Origin: Notospermus geniculatus
Lineage: Eukaryota; Nemertea; Pilidiophora; Heteronemertea; Lineidae
NCBI GenBank assembly: GCA_002633025.1
Contig: NMRB01000005.1
Span: 633,082 to 697,081, forward strand
Length of the DNA stretch: 64,000 nucleotides
Direction: 5' to 3'
Part shown: piece by piece, positions 22,001-31,837 of the stretch
Layout of the letters: every line of letters starts with the position of its first letter
How positions within the stretch are numbered: the first letter of the stretch is position 1
Made by a program: the position numbers and the translations under genes
Notes under the pieces: generated by a model
What the model saw: the letters and a program-made list of their open reading frames with translations, nothing else
Databases searched by the model: none
Told to the model about the DNA's origin: nothing

Positions 22001-25000
22001 CAGACTACCACTTGTAAATCTCCCGTACCCAATGGCATACCAGATGAAACAAGTCCAGTATTACTGAACTCCAGTGATCCACCACTGTCTCCATCACCCA
22101 AGGCAACGAGCCCAAGAAATACACCGTCGGTTCAAGAACCTAGTCTTTCTGCACCTCAGGTTCAAGGAAACACCCCTCAGGAATTCCAGCAGCTGTCGCC
22201 TCATCAGTCACTTCTCAGTCGAGTAGAACTGGAATTAGACGACAACCCGATAACATTTGAAGTGACTTCCAGTTCGACACCACGATCTCCATCAAACACA
22301 CCAAGGAGATCGCCATCAAATACACCTCAGAGATCGCCATCACATTCGCCGTACCGTCCAGCATCACCGGCTACAAACGAAAGGAACGAACGTCCGATAT
22401 CTCCTTTGGTCAATATAGATAAGGAACAAGAGGCTGACCTTGTCATTGACCTCACCGATTCTGTGGACCATTTTCCCTCCCCTGTGCAGCCCTCCCTTTT
22501 GGTATCACCAAGGCAACCAGTTCCCTACACATCCCCACCAGGGTCACCAAGGAGAGCTGTTTCTCCACAACGCACACAGTCGCCTTCGCCACAGAGGGCA
22601 CAATCTGCATCAACGCAGAGGGCAGTGTCGCCAAATCCAGCCCTCTCACCTACCAGTCCACGTCGTTCAACCAGCCCCAAACCTTATAATGTTAACCATG
22701 TCTACAGTCCAAGGAGTAATCAGCCAGTAGAAACAGACTACGTTCAGTCACCACGAGGATCACCAGGAACACCTCGGCGCCATAAATCTGCCTCCCCGTT
22801 GGGTAGTCCACGTGCAAGGTCACCTCTAATTTCATCACCAAGAATCAACGGCTCTGGTTCACCAAGAAATCTGTCCCCAAGACGAATGAACGGTGTAACG
22901 ACTATGGATCCGAGCGAGAGGCTTGATCTAAATGGTATTGATGAAAAGGTGAGGCCCAACTGGACTTAGGTGTCCATGAGAAGGTTGAATTGGTCATACA
23001 GATTGGTTTATATCTGCTCTATCACACAGATTGAATCGTAAAGACAATACGCATTGGGTAGAGTTTGGACAAGGATCCAAAAGCCTAGTTTCATGGTCTA
23101 TCCTGTCCGAAGCTCGCCCACTACAGATAACCTGCTCTGTTGGCAACCCATTTGGTCGCTCTGTAATGCTCATTAAACTCAGAAGTAGTGTGTTCACAGT
23201 TGAATAGTGTATGAATCATCCTATGTTTTTCAGGGAAATGGAAATCTGTCGGATGGTGAACAACCAAATTCAGCCCGGACGGACACATCTGACTGGTTCT
23301 CGTCATCGTCAGGGTCACTCCATGCATACAATACAAACAAAGGCAAGGACGAGGTGTCTGATAGTGGCGTGTACACAGAACTCACAGAGGCTATCAAACA
23401 CAAAGTGTCCGAACATTTCGAGGTTGACAGTCAGCAAAATACACCACGGGTGGAAGAGAATACCGCTGATGTCACATTGACAGAACTGACAGCGCCCTCT
23501 AGCTCTGGGATGTGTAAATCAATGAGTAACGATGATCTTTTGACAATGTTAGAGGCAATTGGTCACAAGGGGAAGACGTTACGAGACGAACTCGTCAGTC
23601 GTGAACAAGAACTTTTACTAATGCAGGCAGGAAGTGATTATCCAGCATTGAATTTTGGATTAGTTGATAAGTATGAAGAGGATGTTAAGTTGTTGAAACG
23701 GGAAAATGAGAAATTGTCGAAGGAGGTTGCAAATGTGAAGTCGGCAGCATTACCGGAAGAGGAAATAGTGAAAACGCTTCTGACGGAGATTGGACAGATT
23801 CGTGAAAAAATGGACGCTGTTGAAACAAATGCGCTCAGTCCAAGGGACAAGTCACCTCGGTTGGATTTAGACAGCGATTTCAAGGACAATTTACGACGTT
23901 TGAGTCACAGTATGGATAATTTAGACCAAAAGTTGGGGACGATTAATAAGGAGCGGGAATTTGCTAGTATGAACTCTCTTCAAGAGAGAGGATCCTTGTT
24001 CTCCAGTAATCCTGAGTCGAAACCTCCCAGTGGTGCATTCAAGCATGCTGAGCTGAGATGGCATGATCAGGAAAAGGCCTTGAAAGAACAGGTAGGTTTG
24101 GTTAGTCTGGAGGGTTTGACCGCTACACCAATACTAATAGGTGGCTTTTCAGATGTCATAGTCAGTAAGCATAAGGCTGTCAGAGTGGTGAATTTGAAAC
24201 ATCTTGTGCTTGTCACCTCTGGAGTGTCGGGTTTGCTTCCCCTCTCAGACCTCACTCGTCTTGTTTCTGGCCTACCTTTTGATAATTTGCCCCAATGACT
24301 TATGTATGAATATCTGATCACACACGTTTTCTTGTTCAGATTGCTGCCCAGAGACGCCGCATTAACGAATTAGAATCCATGGTCACTTTGAAAAATAACG
24401 AAAACAAGGACTTGCAGAGGAAGCTTGATAAAGCGAGTACGAATATAACAAATCGCGTGAACGAGATGGACGCCATGATCAATGAGACGAGAAATGAAAC
24501 CCAGGCGTTACAGATGGAGAATGACGAGTTGAGGGAGCAGCAGTTGAAGGATAAGGCGATGATCAGGAAGCTTGAGGAAGAAATTGAAGTGTTGGAGAGG
24601 AAGATTGGGACACTACAGAGGGAGAACAGTACCCTTACTGATAAGCTACAGGTAGGCAGCTTTTGGATGGCAATGTTGGGATCCAAACGCTAGACTTTTC
24701 GCTAACCAATCTTGGCAGGTTTTGCAATCAGATCGGTGAGTGCTGGACCTCCGTCTTGTTTTAAGGTGGTTCTCCACATGAGACATTTAATGTACGAGTT
24801 GACTCTTTATGGGCAACTCAACGACAGAAACCTATGGGTAGTCGTTCCTGTCATTTCACATCAGCATAAAGCGGGTGATCCACTGTCGCGATTTGGGCTT
24901 GAGACGCGGTTGCGTTCCCTTGCGGTTACCATATAAGGACTTCCGATTGCCATATAAGGCGATCGCAAGGCACCGCAACCCTGTCTCAAGCCCAAATCGT

Positions 25001-28000
25001 GACAGTGGATTCGCCGCTTAAGTGATGTGTCATTCCAGAGGTCATTCTCCTGTTCGAATCATTTCAGGCTAACATGAAGAAGTCACAGGCAAATGAAGGA
25101 ATCAGGAGCCAGTATGATGCACTTGTGAAGGAGAATGCGGCTGTTAAAGAGAAATTAGCCGAGGCTGAAGTGGAGAAGAAGAAACTACAACAGGTTAGGA
25201 ATTGATGAGTTTATAATAATGTTTGATTTTGGAGGCCGTAGCACATGCCATGTTGCAGAGTTGGTAGCTGTTGTAACCCTGGAAATCAGACTCAAGGGCA
25301 GTACAGGAATGGGTAGCGCCGTCTCTGCCAGTAGTACTGACCCACGGCAGGGAGAGGGAGGTCATATAGGCCTACCTTTCGTCTGAACAAGAGGGAGAAG
25401 TATGAATTCATCAAGCTCATACTTCCACCATGATGTCAGACCTTGTTATGTTCACTTCATATCATTTCTAACATCCGTCTTCTTGTTTAGGATGTGATGA
25501 AGTACATCCAGAGATGTCGAGAAGCTGAGGGTAAAGAGAATAAGGACCCTTCTCCAAACAAAGCAGCAGTGTCACAGAACAACAATCCAGTGACCAGTGC
25601 TAAAAAAACTAATATGCCAACGACTCCTGTCACTGGTGTCAGAGAGGACAAGTCCGTAAGGCGGAATGGGCCCTCTGGTGGCAATCTTATGAAACAAAAT
25701 GTTGGGTTGCCATCTGATAAAGGAGTTGTATCAAAGACTGCTGAGGTCACATCATCCAATGTTCCACGGGAATCGAGTCCGAAGCGTAACCCTCCAAATG
25801 ATCAAAAGAAGGTTGCATCATCTCCTAAAGTTGTTGAAAAGCCAGACAGACCTGTTCCATCTCGGCCGACTAGAGAGGAACCTTGTCCTGAAAGACCAGC
25901 TCTGAATCCGAGTAACAGATACCAGCACCATGAACGCATCATGATCCAAGCAAAACATGCAATGCAAGAGGTGGAGTACAGTCCAAATGTTAAAAAAGAA
26001 AGGCCTATAGATCTGTCGGAATTGTCTCGAAAATATCCCGAGCTTGATCGATACAGTCAGAAAGGTTGGGCAGATGAGAAAACTGAGGTTTCTTTACAGG
26101 AAAGAAAGTTTGAGGATGTTGTTGAAAGGGTTTCTTTCGTCAGTAAGACTTTGGACTCTGAGTTGGAGAAATCCCGAGATCTTTATCAGAAGATGCAGAC
26201 GCCGAAGGTAACACCGATTTCTAGGGCGAGGTTAAGGTCGGATGAGTCAGCGGAGAGGAGCTCAGAGCCGAGGAGATCCAGTGGTAATGACAGGCAGGGA
26301 CATGACCAAGAAAGAGATTATGTACATCCACCGAGAAGGGTGAATAATGAGAACCCAGAGGTTTCCATACTGCGTCACAGGAGGACCTATTCAAGTTCTG
26401 AGGAGAAGCCAACGACGCCTGCACGTTCTCAGGAAGTTAATCACCAGCCTAGACAGTATGGATCCCTGCAGAATCTGAAATCAAAGGATAGAACACCTCA
26501 GGACAGTAGGGGTGGGCAGAGGAGTCGACCGAACAGTGAAACCACTCCCCCGTCGAACAGACCAGCATATAGATCTTCCAGTGCGGACCGTCCGGCTAAA
26601 AGGCAACCTCCTGATAGGGCACCGACTCAGCATGTTGAGTCACCTTCCTTGCGGTCTGCACCTCAGGATCATGAGGTCCAGATGCAAAGTCGGAGCCCAG
26701 ATATCCGTAGTATTTTACAGAAGAGGTTTGGTGGTGCTGCGCTTCCTCCTCGCATGACTGCTGCCATGAAGGGTAGAAAACCGGACGAACGTACCCCTAC
26801 CAGACCTCATGGACATTTTACTGATAGTAGGTCATCTGGTCAAAGGTCATCAGCTCCTGTCAAAGTTGTGCATTCACCGAATGAGGGAGCTTACCAGGAG
26901 CAGTTTCAGCAGACGCCCAAGTCAGCCTGGGATGATGGGAATGAAGAGAGGATTAGGAATGGGGAGCAACGTAGAAGGTCAGGGGAAAGGAAACCTGCGT
27001 GCGAATCAGCGATGCGGTATGGCAGGAATCAGTCAGACCGCTACGACAGCAGGGAGCAATTTGATGTGCATGATGCCCGGGTACAACCTCCAATGATTAT
27101 GGTCACACCACCTGATGACCCTGCCAAGGACGTTCCAAAACCACGGCAGTTCAGAAGATTCTCTGGTCCAGGACCAGATGCTGAAGAACAAAGAATTGAA
27201 GATTCGCACAGGCCTGGGTATGCAAGGGCAGGTGATGACCACCCACCTTCTGGTGCTTCTGGCCACAGAATGCAAGACCAATGGCAGATGAAACGAACAC
27301 CTGAACGGCAGCAGGCAGCAGAGCAGTCACGCACACCACAGAGGTCGGCTGGGAAACAACAGAACCCTGACAGTAGTCTTCGGGAAAGACATCCATCATC
27401 GCCGTCTAGACTGAGAGGACAAAGTGAACCTCGCACAAAGCAAGAAATGTATGATTCAGGCAGGCTGGTAAACTGGCGTGATGTTGCTCGAGACTATGGT
27501 GTTGACGTCAGTGATGACTATCCGTATTTTGGTGTCGTGAATAACCCACTTGCTCAGGGAGAACCCGATAATTACCCACAGTACAAAGATTACGACAATC
27601 CAAACGGAGAACCTGAGGTCGTTGGCTGCGAGATGGAAAATCAGATGAAGGATTCTGTTCAGGTGTATCGAGACGTCCCCAATCCGTCACCACAGAAACC
27701 TGTGTATCAATCTCACAGGAGAGCGGCCTCTCTGGACAATAGAATTCGCTCCAGTCCTCAAAATCAGGCCTCATATGGACAGTATCATGGAGATTCCAGT
27801 GTAAGCCGGGCGGCACCACCGCCCTCGTCACCTCTGCAAGGTAATCCACAGCTACGGGATTCACCGACACACAGGTCTGCCTCTAGCATCAGCCAGATGT
27901 CATCAGCAAGCCGGACTGAGTTGGAACTGCAGGACGTGCCCATACACAACAGCAATGAGTACGTATAATATTTAGATGAGAATTCAGAGATTTCGTCCTT

Positions 28001-28234
28001 CCTGTTGCCACAACCAACTGGCTTCAGCTCAGTTCCTTCCTTGCATTGCCAGAATCAAGTCTTGATTTTGCATATAAAAAAATTTGGTGTATTGACATGT
28101 GTCATTGCTGACATGTTATTCATGAAATTTTTGATAGCTGATTGTCAATTCTTTCCAGTCAAAACCCACCCAAGCTCACCGCGGCCCAGATTGCCTATGT
28201 GGACACTCTCATTGAGAAGTACACAAGAACATGA
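12906..28234 (+). CDS. Tandem calponin-homology, Ser-Pro-rich coiled-coil protein (5' incomplete)
   Basis: Fourteen exons join in phase: 12906-13046, 14765-14855, 20042-20119, 20642-20753, 20935-20998, 21142-21215, 21498-21570, 21760-21789, 22004-22948, 23234-24091, 24340-24651, 25068-25193, 25491-27958, 28159-28234. The sum is 5448 nt, 1815 codons plus stop. Residues 1-100 resemble CH1 (YHAWINSIL, LQDGSTLYRLLDIL, LLDVLWGIIL) and about 110-211 CH2 (SLLDWCKQ, AVEATEHQLGI, DIVDGTIDEHALLVF), the spectrin/alpha-actinin-like actin-binding pair. Residues 222-536 are packed with SP/TP motifs; 537-968 are largely coiled coil; 969-1790 are basic, disordered, rich in Arg, Pro, Ser and Gln; the end is LTAAQIAYVDTLIEKYTRT. 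A cytoskeletal cross-linker or microtubule/actin regulator is inferred. I do not recognise a named orthologue. The start codon exon is missing. Confidence 0.85.
14765..14855 (+). CDS. CH gene exon b (CH1), first copy
   Basis: 91-nt exon encoding ASREKVAIQKLQAVLDLL to VSVGAH. Acceptor TTTACAG, donor GTACGT. A synonymous duplicate lies at 16470-16560; 91 nt is not a multiple of three, so only one copy can be used per mRNA. Confidence 0.85.
15606..15787. mobile_element. Pogo-like MITE remnant
   Basis: Starts CAGTGGAACCTGCCTAAAC and ends CAGGTTCCACCG, with interior GGACACCTCTCTATTGAGGA. Same family as 10412-10848. The allelic copy is at 17314-17495. Confidence 0.65.
16470..16560 (+). CDS. CH gene exon b, second copy
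   Basis: Same protein as 14765-14855 with two synonymous changes, inside a 1.7-kb direct duplication. Probably the other haplotype's copy. Confidence 0.75.
17314..17495. mobile_element. Pogo-like MITE remnant, duplicate copy
   Basis: Second copy of the 15606-15787 element inside D3 unit 2. Confidence 0.65.
17567..20041. other. Intron between CH exons b and c
   Basis: No coding signal. Contains a MITE (18257-18382) and a 31-bp perfect direct repeat, TATGACCCCGGAGGTGCTAC..., in tandem at about 19923-19985. Confidence 0.6.
18257..18382. mobile_element. MITE (GGGCCGATTTCACC ends)
   Basis: 126-bp fold-back with ends GGGCCGATTTCACCAAGAGT and complement; arms of about 45 bp with a few mismatches around TTAGACG...CGTCTAA. 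Confidence 0.8.
20042..20119 (+). CDS. CH gene exon c (CH1 end)
   Basis: 78-nt exon encoding EILQGDTKALLDVLWGIILN to LHTP. LDVLWGIILNF is the CH-domain C-terminal helix signature (compare GLIWTIILRF of actin-binding CH1). Acceptor TTTCCAG, donor GTCTGT. Confidence 0.87.
20297..20434. mobile_element. MITE (GTGCGGATCCAGG ends)
   Basis: Fold-back of about 138 bp with GGTGCGGATCCAGGGGG at one end and CCTGGATCCGCCCCCGC at the other, in the intron between exons c and d. Confidence 0.7.
20642..20753 (+). CDS. CH gene exon d (CH2 start)
   Basis: 112-nt exon encoding RPPTQRTVRVAKRSLLDWC to NIHASLGK. SLLDWCKQQ matches the opening helix of CH2 domains. Acceptor TTTCAG, donor GTAAGT. Confidence 0.87.
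20935..20998 (+). CDS. CH gene exon e (CH2)
   Basis: 64-nt exon encoding FSKSDVLARIISTNCLVEK. Phase 2 in, phase 0 out. Acceptor TTTCAG, donor GTAAGC. Confidence 0.8.
21142..21215 (+). CDS. CH gene exon f (CH2)
   Basis: 74-nt exon encoding ELVEYLSNAVEATEHQLGIS, similar to the NLNxAFxxAEKxLxI segment of CH2. Acceptor TTGCAG, donor GTAAGT. Confidence 0.83.
21498..21570 (+). CDS. CH gene exon g (CH2 end)
   Basis: 73-nt exon encoding PVDIVDGTIDEHALLVFLAL. DIV..xDExA is the hallmark end of CH2 domains. Acceptor TTTCAG, donor GTAAGG. Confidence 0.85.
21760..21789 (+). CDS. CH gene micro-exon h
   Basis: 30-nt in-frame exon encoding SQLVGKPHGN between TTTCAG and GTAAGT. It can be skipped without a frame change, so it may be alternatively spliced. 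Confidence 0.6.
22004..22948 (+). CDS. CH gene exon i (Ser-Pro-rich)
   Basis: 945-nt phase-0 exon with dozens of SP/TP motifs (for example SPSNTPRRSPSNTPQ), likely sites for proline-directed kinases. Open throughout, acceptor TTTCAG, donor GTGAGG. The 3' 488 nt are repeated as 37294-37781. Confidence 0.88.
23234..24091 (+). CDS. CH gene exon j (acidic / coiled coil)
   Basis: 858-nt phase-0 exon from GNGNLSDGEQPNSARTD to DQEKALKEQ, with heptad-rich stretches (KYEEDVKLLKRENEKLSKEV). Acceptor TTTCAG, donor GTAGGT. Confidence 0.92.
24340..24651 (+). CDS. CH gene exon k (coiled coil)
   Basis: 312-nt phase-0 exon, almost entirely predicted coiled coil (RKLEEEIEVLERKIGTLQRE). Acceptor TTCAG, donor GTAGGC. 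Confidence 0.92.
24869..25019. mobile_element. MITE present only in unit 1
   Basis: Fold-back with inverted arms (GATCCACTGTCGCGATTTGG / CCAAATCGTGACAGTGGATT and GCTTGAGAC / GTCTCAAGC) in the intron between exons k and l. Missing from the corresponding intron of unit 2 (39600-39670). Confidence 0.8.
25068..25193 (+). CDS. CH gene exon l (coiled coil)
   Basis: 126-nt phase-0 exon from ANMKKSQANEGIRSQYD to EKKKLQQ. Acceptor TTTCAG, donor GTTAGG. Confidence 0.9.
25491..27958 (+). CDS. CH gene exon m (long disordered exon)
   Basis: 2468-nt exon from DVMKYIQRCREAEGKENK to VPIHNSNE. Low-complexity, basic, Ser/Pro/Arg/Gln-rich with RRSS and SPxR motifs and a few ordered-looking islands (LSELSRKYPELDRYS, VNWRDVARDYGVDVS, RSILQKRFGGAALPP). 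Acceptor TTTAG; donor GTACGT here, GTAAGT in unit 2. Confidence 0.95.
28159..28234 (+). CDS. CH gene terminal coding exon n
   Basis: Acceptor TTTCCAG at 28158; encodes DQNPPKLTAAQIAYVDTLIE and KYTRT then TGA. A donor-like ATG|GTAAGC at 28249 and acceptor at 28363 suggest a small intron just after the stop or an alternative end. Absent from unit 2. Confidence 0.7.
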
Positions 28235-29054
28235 AAACTTTGAAATATGGTAAGCTGCACCCTTGAAAACAAAGAGCCAGATTCTTCACTGTGTTAAGGT
28301 GACATTGTCTAACAAGGCTAGTGAGCTTTGCCCACTTTATATATATATGTTCTCCATTTCAGGACAAAATATCCAGGCAGAGTTCTCATTGCCAAAATAG
28401 GAGCGAAGTATCAAATCTGGTACCAGCGTCTCAGGAAAATAAAAAGTGTGCTGATGTCAGGATCCTGTGTTGTTAGCCCTTCAGAGGCAGAGCGAAATTG
28501 TCAAAGGACTTCAACAATGCCAGAGACACCTGATGTTTGAAAAAAGAACTGAAATCACTGTCAGTTTTGCTCACCATAATAATAACAGTGAACAATAACA
28601 AACTTTAATTTCTTTCTAATTATTTTAATATTTAAGATAAAACTCTGTTAAAGTTGGGTTTTTATGTTCATACACAAAGATATGAAGTGAATATTTTTGA
28701 AAGTGTATTATTTTTGGATGCATCAGCTGAGTGAAATTGTCTGTGGACCTCTTGTTCTGTTGATGTTCAATCTTTTACATAGGCTCAGCTTTGCTGTAAA
28801 TAGGCTCTTCGTTATAGGCTATATTATGGGTTTGTGGTACTAGAAAAGATTGTATGTTATTGAACATTATCAAGACTAGAAGTACAATCTAAGAGAAATT
28901 TTAGTGTTTATTTATACTTATTTTCCAGTCCTGTACATACATTTAATTTGTCAGTTTTATATTTAGTGAGAAGAATCATGATGTCATCCAAGACAGTAAA
29001 ATTCCCAACATGCTGACTTTGTTTTAAAGGACCGAAGCCTCGAATAACTACAAT

Positions 29055-29101
29055 CAAAAATAGATAAAAGGGGGCACCGACTCGGCACTTATCTATTTTT
29101 G
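29055..29101. mobile_element. Micro fold-back element, 47 bp (unit 1)
   Basis: Begins CAAAAATAGATAA and ends TTATCTATTTTTG, flanked by CTACAAT direct repeats (29048-29054, 29102-29108). The unit 2 copy is at 43454-43500 with the same flanks. Confidence 0.7.
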
Positions 29102-30108
29102 CTACAATGCATCACAATTTGGATGCTGGCATCCAACTTTTGTGTGATTTTGTACCCATTTTAGACCGTAATGATCCCTTGAGTTGGTTAACGTCAGCAG
29201 GAAGCCTAATAAGGTCCAATCATTTGACCATTGTTTCCTCAAATTTCTACTTAATGGCCGGTCGGTGAATGCTTGTAGCATAACTTAGGAGACCGTAGCG
29301 TTCATGGACCATGGAAGAATCCGTCCAAATCAAAAGTTTTAATCATTCCATTATTCAAGATCATTATCTACTTAGTTTGTTTTGAGTATCATTTGAAGTA
29401 ACTCAGTTTGTTATGAGTATCATTTGAAGTAACTCTCTGTGTTAAGAGTTTTTTCACACAAGTTGGCTCCCAATGGGCCAAGCATGAGAAAATTCATGTG
29501 GGGATAATATTTTAAGTTATTTAAAGGGTTTGTAATATTATTCATATTTTCATTATGCTGGTGCCTTTTGTACTTTCCTAATTGTGTTTATAACCAAATC
29601 AAACTTTCATAATTCAGATGAGTTTAATGGGAAATCAATTCAACAGCGGTATGATGTGATTTCTAGAGTTATCTTTCTTATTACTGTAAAGTACCTTGAG
29701 TGATATCACCACTTCATAGGTGGCAGCTCTATCCAAGGTGAAGATTTATCATTCCAATCCCTGGAGCCATTTGGAGGTGATCTCTCTCAAAATGTCTCTA
29801 ATGTGTGAAACAAGAAATGAAGTTGTTCTCTTTTGTTTATACTATTTATTATTACCGGTAGAACTATTTATCGAGGTAGATGACATTACTAGTGACTTGA
29901 ATAAACTATTCAAATTGTATCATAAATGTTTGGCGGTTTTCTTTTCCTGCCCTTTCCCCAACTAACTTGTCTCCCATCCCTCCCTCCTGAGTACCGGTAC
30001 ATTTGTTATGCCTTGCAGGGACCAACAAAGCCAAAGTTGACTGGTTTGATTTCACTTACAGTTCCTGTGCCTAAAACAGAGAAAGGGCAGGGAACCAGTA
30101 AGCTAGAT

Positions 30109-30145
30109 CTTGGAGGAATTATACTGTCAGTATAATTTCTCCAAG
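30109..30145. repeat. Small hairpin
   Basis: Arms CTTGGAGGAATTATACT / AGTATAATTTCTCCAAG separated by three bases, immediately before the MITE at 30151; unit 1 only. Confidence 0.75.
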
Positions 30146-30150
30146 GCTAG

Positions 30151-30268
30151 GGGCCGTATTCTAGAAGCTTCCTTAAGTGTAAGGTCGACCTTTAGCTATT
30201 GTTTGCAGGGTAGAATACAAAGGATTAAGGTCGACCTTACACTTAAGGAAGCTTCTAGAATACGGCCC
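30151..30268. mobile_element. MITE (GGGCCGTATTCTAG ends), unit 1 only
   Basis: 118-bp fold-back with about 43-bp near-perfect arms starting GGGCCGTATTCTAGAAGCTT. Absent from unit 2, where flanking sequence is continuous near 44460. Confidence 0.85.
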
Positions 30269-30644
30269 TAGATCTACAGTTCTCGCAAAGGCTTTGTGAA
30301 TACTGCCGTTTGAGGGATGGAGACCAACTGAGACACCTCCACGACGTTCCGGCTGTAAGGACATCAAATTCATTCATTTCCTCCTAGAGAGCAGCACCAG
30401 TCACTTGTAGTTTGGAGGAATATTGCATGGTCTTTCCTTGTGCTGTAAATTTCTCCTGGTAGTGCCACGCCCACTTCTGTTGACATGTGCTGCTCAATGG
30501 GACAGTCACAACCAGTATCTGAAGATAAGAAAGACATGTCTGACCACCTGTTACACAGCTCTGACTTGGGGGAGGACAAGTCCTCAACCAGCGCCCCAGT
30601 ATTCAGTAATGATATTCCACCCATGGCATAGATGATAGAGGAAA

Positions 30645-30868
30645 CACAGGGACTTGAGGCATGCATTGCAGGGGTGGTGGGCGTGTTACAGAGGTCCAAT
30701 AACACACCCCCGAGTAATGCCCCGGTATACTAACGTATACCCAGTAGAAAAATAACGTTATTTTTCTACTGGGTATACGTTAGTATACCGGGGCATTACT
30801 CGGGGGTGTGTTATTGGACCTCTGTAACACGCCCACCACCCCTGCAATGCATGCCTCAAGTCCCTGTG
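30645..30868. mobile_element. Perfect 224-bp palindromic insertion, hAT-like
   Basis: Two exactly complementary 112-bp arms with no spacer (centre AAC|GTT at 30756/30757), ends CACAGGGACTTGAGG. Flanked by 8-bp direct repeats AGAGGAAA (30637-30644, 30869-30876). The empty site is in unit 2 near 44840. An 8-bp target duplication fits the hAT superfamily. Confidence 0.8.
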
Positions 30869-31805
30869 AGAGGAAAGGTGGTGATGACATGAGATTTGTT
30901 GTTAATCCTACCAGCAGCATTGGCAAACTTCCTTGGACAGTGGGTCACTTTGACATTGACATTGATGGAAGAATTTCCTGGCCATGTGGTCGGACAACAG
31001 AATCAAGACCCTCCCTCTCGAACCAGCGGTCATTTGTCATAGACCCTAGAAAAAGAAAACCACCCTTGACACACCAGGCAGGATATCTATCCCCCACTCT
31101 TGGGCGTAGTCCCAGGACATTTTCATCTCTTGCAACAAGTCCATGAAGAGATGACTGGCAGACCCTCTGGGTGTGTCATGTTTTAGGAACAAGGGCGAAT
31201 GTGGAAGGGATATCAAACGCTATAACTAGCTGGTCCACTGCGCAAATCTCTCACGTGGTGCTACTTCATGAGGCCACACATCGTCAAATTTATTTCTTTT
31301 ACGTCGGCACCATGATCAGCTGATGCTGCTGATTCGTCACTTTCACTGGCGGCCGAAGCGTTCGTCGACGCAGATTTCACCATCAGTTTCTTCAGCCCTT
31401 TTTTGTGAGGAAGGGAACTGGGAACCGAAGATGAGGCAATAAAAGTGTGTAGCCATCGAGTGTCGCTGAGTCAGCAGCTGGTCATTGTAGGCCCGATTGT
31501 AGGATCGTCAGCAAGGTGGTGACACCATCCAGATGATGACAAGCCTGGCAAAACTTGTATGAGTGAACATGGTAAGTAGGGTCGGGGGCTTCCATTTCCA
31601 ATCCATTTCATTCCTTCCAGACAGTCGTGCAAAAAGTCATAATGTCAGGGACTCAGTCATGACACCAGCAATCTTGCTTCCCTTATTCTAGGGTCCACCC
31701 CATTAGATTCAACTTACACAAGACCTCCCTAGATTTCTGCGTCTTCAAGGGTTTCATGTTTGATTTTCAGTTGTAACAGAACTACATACATGTATTATGT
31801 ATCAC

Positions 31806-31837
31806 CAAAAATAGAGTCGCTCACTTATCTATTTTTG
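31806..31837. mobile_element. Micro fold-back element, 32 bp (unit 1)
   Basis: Begins CAAAAATAGA and ends TCTATTTTTG, flanked by GTATCAC direct repeats (31799-31805, 31838-31844). Same termini as 29055-29101 but a different loop and target. The unit 2 copy is at 45782-45813. Confidence 0.7.

Noticed and set aside
27033-27870. Minus-strand frames of 82-131 residues opposite the long CH exon, repeated at 41650-42487
   Set aside because: Shadows of the true plus-strand exon; they persist in both units only because the coding strand does.
29055-29101. GGCACCGACTCGGCAC resembling the 3' hairpin of a Cas9 guide scaffold
   Set aside because: Coincidence: it lies in the loop of a small transposon-like hairpin in a eukaryotic intergenic region, with no repeats or cas genes.
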